Origin: Haloparvum alkalitolerans
GTDB lineage: Archaea; Halobacteriota; Halobacteria; Halobacteriales; Haloferacaceae
Length of the DNA: 64,000 nt
Assembly: GCF_050122995.1 (NCBI RefSeq)
Contig: NZ_JBNLIA010000001.1
Location: 310,001-374,000, forward strand
Direction: 5' to 3'
The notes under the pieces are model-generated. The model was given only the letters and a program-made list of their open reading frames with translations, did no database searches and was not told the DNA's origin. The translations under genes and the position numbers were made by a program. Positions 59,332 through 64,000 of the stretch are shown here, one piece after another; the stretch's first letter is position 1; each line of letters opens with the position of its first letter.

Positions 59332-60621
59332 ATGGCGGACGACGACCCCTTCGAGAACATGCTCGCGCAGATGGACCGCGCAGAGGAGTTCGCCGACGTG
59401 ACCCACGGCGTCTTCGAGCGGCTCAAACACCCGGAGCGGACGCTGAAGGTGACGCTCCCGGTCGAACTCGACAGCGGCGACGTGGAGGTGTTCAAAGGGT
59501 ACCGCTGCCAGTTCGACAGCGCGCGCGGCCCGTTCAAGGGCGGCGTCCGCTACCACCCGAGCGTCACCCAGGAGGAGGTCGAGGCGCTCGCGGGGTGGAT
59601 GACCTGGAAGACCGCGCTCGTCGACCTGCCGTTCGGCGGCGCGAAGGGCGGCGTCATCTGCGAGCCGAAGGAGCTCACCGACAACGACTTAGAGAACCTC
59701 ACGCGGCGCTACACGGAGGGGATCCGCCGCCTCATCGGCCCCGAGACGGACGTGCCGGCGCCGGACATGAACACGAACCCGCAGACGATGGCGTGGATGA
59801 TGGACACCTACTCCATGTACGAGGGCTACTCGGTCCCGAAGGTCGTCACCGGCAAGCCGCTGGAGATCGGGGGCACGCCGGGGCGCGTCGCGGCGACCGG
59901 CCGCGGCGTCTCCATCATCACCGAACGGCTCTTCGACTACCTGGAGAACGACCTCTCTGAGGCGACCGTCGCGGTCCAGGGCTTCGGGAACGTCGGCTCC
60001 CACGCCGCTCGCCTGCTCGACGACGCCGGCGCGCGGATCGTCGCCACCTCCGACGTGACCGGCGCCGTCTACGACCCCGACGGTCTCGACGTGCCGACGC
60101 TCGGCGCACACGTCGACGCCGGCGGCACGATCGAGGAGTACACCGCGGGCGACCTCCGCGTCGAGGACCGCACGCAGTGGGACGAGGGCGACGCCATCGC
60201 GAACGAGGACCTGCTGACGCTCGACGTGGACGTGCTCATCCCCGCCGCCGTGGAGGGGGTTCTCACCGAGGCCAACGCCGACGCCGTCCGCGCGGACGCC
60301 ATCGTCGAGGCCGCCAACGGCCCGACCACGGTCGCCGCCGACGAGATCCTCTCCGAGCGCGACGTCCAGATCGTGCCGGACATCCTCGCGAACGCCGGCG
60401 GCGTCATCGTCTCCTACCTCGAGTGGGTCCAGAACTCCCAGGAGTTCTCGTGGCCGCTGGAGACCGTCAACGCCGAACTGGAGCGCCGCATCGGCTCCGC
60501 GTTCGACGAGACGATCGAGCGCTACGACGAGGGGGCGATCCCGGACCTCCGGACCGCCGCGTACACCCTCGCGCTCGAGCGCACCGCCCGCGCCCACGAG
60601 TACCGCGGGCTGTTCCCCTGA
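59332..60621 (+). CDS. Glutamate dehydrogenase (Glu/Leu/Phe/Val dehydrogenase family)
   Basis: This enzyme interconverts glutamate and 2-oxoglutarate with NAD(P). It has 429 residues, normal for archaeal GDH. It carries KGGVRYHPSVTQEEVEALAG and TWKTALVDLPFGGAKGGV with the substrate and catalytic lysines, PAPDMNTNPQTMAWMMDTYS, and the Rossmann motif VAVQGFGNVGSHAARLL. ATSDVTGAVYDPDGLD follows. Coenzyme choice is not decided by the sequence. The stop codon lies in the first unit of a 23-base tandem repeat. Confidence 0.96.
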   Translation: MADDDPFENMLAQMDRAEEFADVTHGVFERLKHPERTLKVTLPVELDSGDVEVFKGYRCQFDSARGPFKGGVRYHPSVTQEEVEALAGWMTWKTALVDLPFGGAKGGVICEPKELTDNDLENLTRRYTEGIRRLIGPETDVPAPDMNTNPQTMAWMMDTYSMYEGYSVPKVVTGKPLEIGGTPGRVAATGRGVSIITERLFDYLENDLSEATVAVQGFGNVGSHAARLLDDAGARIVATSDVTGAVYDPDGLDVPTLGAHVDAGGTIEEYTAGDLRVEDRTQWDEGDAIANEDLLTLDVDVLIPAAVEGVLTEANADAVRADAIVEAANGPTTVAADEILSERDVQIVPDILANAGGVIVSYLEWVQNSQEFSWPLETVNAELERRIGSAFDETIERYDEGAIPDLRTAAYTLALERTARAHEYRGLFP

Positions 60622-60673
60622 TCTGTAGCGGGCTGTTCCCCTGATCTGTAGCGGGCTGTTCCCCTGATCTACA
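60605..60673. repeat. 23-base tandem repeat containing the GDH stop codon
   Basis: Three units starting GCGGGCTGTTCCCCTGATCT lie at 60605, 60628 and 60651. The first two are identical and the third ends ACA instead of GTA. The first unit encodes the last residues RGLFP and the TGA. The last unit and next bases form a small CCCTG-ATCTA-CAGGG hairpin that could act as an RNA 3' structure. Confidence 0.9.
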
Positions 60674-60754
60674 GGGCGACCGGCACACCTCGATTCGCCG
60701 ACGGCCGTTCTCGCGCCCGCTCCTTCGGAGCCGCCGAGGACACGTCGGCCCGCA

Positions 60755-60766
60755 GACATAAGTGGC
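60755..60766 (+). promoter_or_regulatory. TATA box of the leader-ORF / permease / Usp operon
   Basis: GACATAAGTGG is centred about 27 bases before the ATG at 60788, not at the expected distance from the permease GTG at 60847. The transcript is therefore predicted to start at the small ORF. Confidence 0.6.
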
Positions 60767-60787
60767 GTCGGCGGTGACTCGACCCGT

Positions 60788-60850
60788 ATGGCCACGAGCG
60801 AAGCCACCACCGCGACGTGGCGCGGGGTCGTTCGGGGGTATCACTCGTGA
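60788..60850 (+). CDS. 20-codon leader ORF overlapping the permease start
   Basis: A short frame starts with ATG at the predicted transcription start and encodes MATSEATTATWRGVVRGYHS. It ends in TGA, which overlaps the permease GTG as GTGA. The peptide has no recognisable motif. It may be a real small protein or a regulatory leader that delivers ribosomes to the permease start by termination-reinitiation. Its placement (TATA at -27, exact 4-base overlap) is the evidence; coding is not proven. Confidence 0.5.
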   Translation: MATSEATTATWRGVVRGYHS

Positions 60851-62277
60851 CCGACGCGTCGCCGGACGCCGCCCTCGGCGGGGCCAACAGGGAGGGAGAA
60901 TCGCCGAGAACCGACACACCGGTCGAGACGACCGAGGAAACGACGGTCCACGAGGGCGACGTCGAACTGGAACGGACGATCGGGCTGCGGGGCGGCCTCG
61001 CCATCGGCGTCGGGACGATGATCGGGGCCGGCATCTTCGTCTTTCCCGGGATCGCCGCCGGGGAGGCCGGCCCGGCGGCTGCGGCGTCGTTCGCGCTCGG
61101 TGCGGTCGTCGCGCTGTTGGTCGCACTTCCCGCCTCCGAGTTGGCGACCGCGATGCCGCGGTCCGGCGGCGGCTACTACTTCATCTCCCGCGCCATGGGG
61201 ACCGCGTTCGGTGCCGTCGTCGGGGTCTCACTGTGGCTCGGACTTGTCTTCGCGTCCGCGTTCTACCTGGTGGGCTTCGGCGAGTACGCCGTCGCCGTGC
61301 TCGCGGAAGTCGGCGCACCGCGACCCGAACTCGTCGTCCCGCTCGCGCTGGTCTTCGGCGTGGCGTTCACCGTCCTCAACGTTACCGGGACCGAGAACGC
61401 CGCGGCGCTTCAGAACTACGTCGTCGGCCTTCTGCTCGGGATCCTCGTGGCCTTCCTGCTGTACGGCGGCGCCGATGCGGTCGGACTGGTCGGCGAGCCG
61501 TCCGCCCCCGAAACGTTCGCGCCCTTCGGATACACGCCCGTTCTCACTACGGCGGCGCTGGTGTTCACCAGCTACCTCGGGTTCGCGCAGGTAGCGACCG
61601 TCGCCGGCGAGATCAAAGACCCCGGTCGGAACCTCCCGCTGGCGATGGTCGGCTCCGTGCTGATCGTCGGCGCGATGTACGTCGCGACCATCTTCGTCGC
61701 GACGAGTGCCTTCGGGAGCGCCGCGCTGTCGCAGTTCGGCGAGACCGCGATGGTCGAGGTGGCCCGGTACTTCTTCGGGGCACCCGGCGCCATCGTCATC
61801 CTGCTCGCCGGGCTGCTCGCGACGGTCTCCTCGGCCAACGCCTCCATCCTCTCGACCTCGCGTGCGGTGTACGCCACCTCGCGCGACGCGATCCTGCCGC
61901 AGTGGGCCAGCCGGGTCAACCTCAGATACGGCACGCCACACGTCGCGCTCGGCATGGCCGGCGGGCCGATCCTCGTCCTGATCGCGGTCGGCGAGGTCGA
62001 ACTGCTCGCGGAAGTCGCCTCGTTCCTCCACCTCGTCATGTACGGGCTCATTTGTGTGGCGCTCATCCTGCTTCGCCGGAACCCGCCGGCGTGGTACGAC
62101 CCGGACTTCGTCGTTCCCGGGGGACCGGCCATCCCGCTGGTCGGGGCGGCCGCGAGCTTCGGACTCATCGTCTTTATGCAGCCGCTCTCACAGCTCGTCG
62201 GGATCGCCATCATGGTCGGTGCCGTCGGATGGTACTTCTACTACGCGCGCGACGTGACCCTCAAAGGAGCACTCTGA
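60847..62277 (+). CDS. APC superfamily amino-acid permease
   Basis: This secondary transporter has 476 residues and 12 expected helices. The first helix motif is GLAIGVGTMIGAGIFVFPGI, the unwound GxG-type substrate site of APC carriers. LVALPASELATAMPRSGGGY and LTTAALVFTSYLGFAQVATV are other family blocks. The N-terminal 45 residues are hydrophilic. It starts with GTG inside the stop of a 20-codon ORF, and the universal-stress-protein gene begins 2 bases after its stop. The permease-Usp arrangement is common in haloarchaea and suggests the Usp protein controls transport. The substrate is unknown. Confidence 0.94.
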   Translation: MTDASPDAALGGANREGESPRTDTPVETTEETTVHEGDVELERTIGLRGGLAIGVGTMIGAGIFVFPGIAAGEAGPAAAASFALGAVVALLVALPASELATAMPRSGGGYYFISRAMGTAFGAVVGVSLWLGLVFASAFYLVGFGEYAVAVLAEVGAPRPELVVPLALVFGVAFTVLNVTGTENAAALQNYVVGLLLGILVAFLLYGGADAVGLVGEPSAPETFAPFGYTPVLTTAALVFTSYLGFAQVATVAGEIKDPGRNLPLAMVGSVLIVGAMYVATIFVATSAFGSAALSQFGETAMVEVARYFFGAPGAIVILLAGLLATVSSANASILSTSRAVYATSRDAILPQWASRVNLRYGTPHVALGMAGGPILVLIAVGEVELLAEVASFLHLVMYGLICVALILLRRNPPAWYDPDFVVPGGPAIPLVGAAASFGLIVFMQPLSQLVGIAIMVGAVGWYFYYARDVTLKGAL

Positions 62278-62278
62278 A

Positions 62279-63076
62279 ATGACCGACAGAACACCGATCG
62301 GCACGGGAGCGCCCCCGCGTCCCGACATGACGACGAACTGCGTCCTGACCGACGGCGGCGGCCGTGAGCGCGTCCTGATCCCGCTTCCGATTCTGGAAGG
62401 GCAGGGCGTCCCCGGCGGGCTGCCGGAGCTGCTCTCCACGACCGACGTGATCCTCCTTGGGTACCACGTCGTCCCTGAGCAGACGCCGCCCGACATGATG
62501 CGACAGCAGTACGAAGAGCAGGCGCAAAAGTCCCTCTCGGAGGTCGCGGAGACGTTCGCGAACGCCGGCGGCGAGGCGGAAACCCGTCTCGTCTTCACGC
62601 ACGACCGCGAGCAAACGGTCGACCGCGTGCTGGCGGAGACGGGCGCCACGGCGTTTCTCCTCCCACGGCCGATCGCTTCGGTCGACTCCGTGCTCGTTCC
62701 GCTCCGGGGCGACGTCGACGCGGCGCGCATCGCCCGCTTCGTGGCACGGCTCCGCGGCGACCGCGATATCGACGTGACCCTGTACGCGGCCACGGGAGAA
62801 GGAGAGGATGCCGCGGCAGCCGCGGCCGCGGAGCTCGTTGACCTCGCCGCCGCGACGCTCACCGACCTCGGCGTCCCGGCCGATGCGATCACAGAACGGG
62901 CGGAGGTGACGGACACGCCGACACGCGCCATCATCAGGGTAGCCATCGCTCACGACGCGGTCGTGATGGGCAAACGTGAGCCGGACTGGCGCTCGCTGAT
63001 CTTCGGGGAACTCCACGAACAGATCGCGGACGAGTCGCTCGGCCCGGTGTTCGTCGTCGGCGACGTCGGTGAGTAG
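62279..63076 (+). CDS. Tandem UspA-type protein, partner of the permease
   Basis: This cytoplasmic protein of 265 residues has two universal-stress-protein-like halves. The first half covers about residues 25-130 (RERVLIPLPILEGQG, DVILLGYHVVPEQTPPDMM, AFLLPRPI). The second covers 130-265 (SVLVPLRGDVDAARIARFVA, AHDAVVMGKREPDWRSLIFG). The ATP-binding G-x2-G-x9-G-S/T pattern is only partly preserved. It is co-transcribed with the APC permease (2-base gap), so a regulatory role on the transporter is plausible but inferred. Confidence 0.87.
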   Translation: MTDRTPIGTGAPPRPDMTTNCVLTDGGGRERVLIPLPILEGQGVPGGLPELLSTTDVILLGYHVVPEQTPPDMMRQQYEEQAQKSLSEVAETFANAGGEAETRLVFTHDREQTVDRVLAETGATAFLLPRPIASVDSVLVPLRGDVDAARIARFVARLRGDRDIDVTLYAATGEGEDAAAAAAAELVDLAAATLTDLGVPADAITERAEVTDTPTRAIIRVAIAHDAVVMGKREPDWRSLIFGELHEQIADESLGPVFVVGDVGE

Positions 63077-63179
63077 CGGCCGCGAACGGCTCGAACCTAC
63101 CGACTCCGCGTCCCTTCGACGGTCGTGGAGGAATCGCACGAGGGCCCCGCCCTGGCGGTCGGAACCACCTTCCCCGCGG

Positions 63180-63192
63180 TACATTTATCTTC
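63180..63192 (+). promoter_or_regulatory. TATA box of the terminal response-regulator gene
   Basis: TACATTTATCTTC is centred about 27 bases before the ATG at 63214, implying a leaderless mRNA. Confidence 0.6.
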
Positions 63193-63213
63193 GGCGGTGA
63201 AAATGGCGAACGT

Positions 63214-64000
63214 ATGGGCACACATGGCGTTCGGGCCGCCGATGAGGACACCGACGACGGCGGTGGGTCCGGCGTATCGGAAGGGGAACGCGCGGAGGGA
63301 CTGCGCGGGCCCGTTCCGAGGGCCGACAGCCTCGCCCGGGCGGACGGCGCCGCGGCGACCGTCCCCATCGACGACCGCGGCGTGGTGTTCTCGAACGCCG
63401 GAGAGCCGCTCTCGGAAGCCCCGATCACGGTGCTCCACGTCGACGACGACGACGCGTTTCTGGACCTCGCGAGCGAGTTTCTGGGTCGACACGAACCCCT
63501 CAGCGTGGAGACGGCGACGGACACGGACGCGGCGCTCGAGCGCCTCGACGATGTCGACTGCGTCGTCTCGGACTTCGACATGCCCGAGCGGGACGGGCTC
63601 GCCTTTCTCGACGCGGTCCGATCGCGGCACCCCGAGATGCCCTTCATCCTGTTCACCGGAAAGGGGAGCGAGGAGATCGCCAGCGAGGCCGTGTCGGCGG
63701 GGGTGACGGACTACCTGCGGAAGGGGCCGGGGATCGAGCGGTACGAGGTGCTGGCCAACCGGATCAGGAACGCCGTCGAGCAGTTGCGAGCGCGAGAGGC
63801 GGTCGCGGAGAACCGGCGACGGCTCTCGCGGCTGGTCTCGAACCTCCCCGGGGTGGCCTATCGCTGCGAGCCCACGGAGCCGTGGCAGATGGCCTTCCTC
63901 GGGGGCGAGGTGGAGGCGGTGCTCGGCCACGACCCCGCGGCGCTCGTCGAGGGCGAGGTGGCACTCGGCGACCTGATCCTCGACGCGGACGAGCGGTTGG
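63214..64000 (+). CDS. Response regulator receiver-PAS protein, cut by window end
   Basis: The reading frame is open to the last base, so the gene continues beyond the window. At least 262 residues are visible. After a hydrophilic N-terminus of about 70 residues there is a receiver domain (ITVLHVDDDDAFLDLASEF) with phospho-acceptor Asp 120 in VVSDFDMPERDGLAFL and the switch residues ILFTGKGSEEIA and DYLRKG. A helical linker follows, and then a PAS domain starts (LSRLVSNLPGVAYRCEPTEP). A histidine-kinase module downstream would be usual for this haloarchaeal architecture, but it is not in view. Confidence 0.9.
   Translation, partial: MGTHGVRAADEDTDDGGGSGVSEGERAEGLRGPVPRADSLARADGAAATVPIDDRGVVFSNAGEPLSEAPITVLHVDDDDAFLDLASEFLGRHEPLSVETATDTDAALERLDDVDCVVSDFDMPERDGLAFLDAVRSRHPEMPFILFTGKGSEEIASEAVSAGVTDYLRKGPGIERYEVLANRIRNAVEQLRAREAVAENRRRLSRLVSNLPGVAYRCEPTEPWQMAFLGGEVEAVLGHDPAALVEGEVALGDLILDADERL

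Overview
This window looks like a chromosome segment of a haloarchaeon, most likely a Halorubrum-type member of the Haloferacales. The DNA is very GC-rich. The proteins are strongly acidic, and many genes start at or within a few bases of the position expected for a leaderless transcript, with a TATA-like box about 27 bases upstream. Diagnostic genes include a FolC-FolP fusion, archaeal RNase P proteins beside the proteasome alpha subunit, FttA (aCPSF1), the halophilic glucose dehydrogenase with its activator GfcR, haloarchaeal PurA and GatCA. The genus is inferred from gene content and repeat style and was not tested. I saw no rRNA, tRNA, CRISPR array, transposase, prophage or plasmid gene.

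Layout. Bases 1-4200 hold a potassium uptake locus: two convergent TrkH channels, one cut by the window start, and one TrkA. From 4311 to 11000 come the bifunctional folate gene, an RNase P p30 / methyltransferase / RNase P Pop5 / proteasome alpha operon, a GNAT enzyme and a Nudix enzyme. From 11053 to 17232 are a long modular protein of unknown function, a small winged-helix regulator, purA, an OsmC protein, a Trm112-like protein and a tail-anchored membrane protein. From 17264 to 24674 are a CbiX / DR2241-type pair, divergent from a TAXI-type TRAP transporter operon (receptor, DUF1850 protein, fused permease), then a small ACT-like protein. From 24708 to 42000 are an ABC exporter, two acyl-CoA dehydrogenases, methylglyoxal synthase, FttA, an epimerase, an MFS carrier, a Bax-inhibitor-like protein, an Lrp-aminotransferase operon, a uracil/xanthine permease, a Tudor-like / RNA-binding pair and a squalene/phytoene synthase.

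From 42162 to 53346 are gatCA, a cyclic-2,3-diphosphoglycerate-synthetase-like protein, a ZIP carrier, a sugar nucleotidyltransferase, diphthamide synthetase, a CGYS glutaredoxin and the gdh-gfcR operon. From 53595 to the end are an NRDE protein, a winged-helix regulator, a glyoxalase-fold protein, a histidine kinase, a pair of bacterial-PH-domain membrane proteins, glutamate dehydrogenase, an amino-acid permease with a universal-stress-protein partner preceded by a 20-codon leader ORF, and a response regulator cut by the window end.

Most of the window is ordinary core chromosome. The part that known genes do not explain is a family of GC-rich intergenic repeats present at four sites (near 23.9, 41.9, 47.5 and 51.3 kb). 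Members share blocks of near-identical sequence around a long hairpin whose arms differ between copies yet remain complementary. These repeats fill the three longest gene-free stretches in the window (about 400, 400 and 620 bases).
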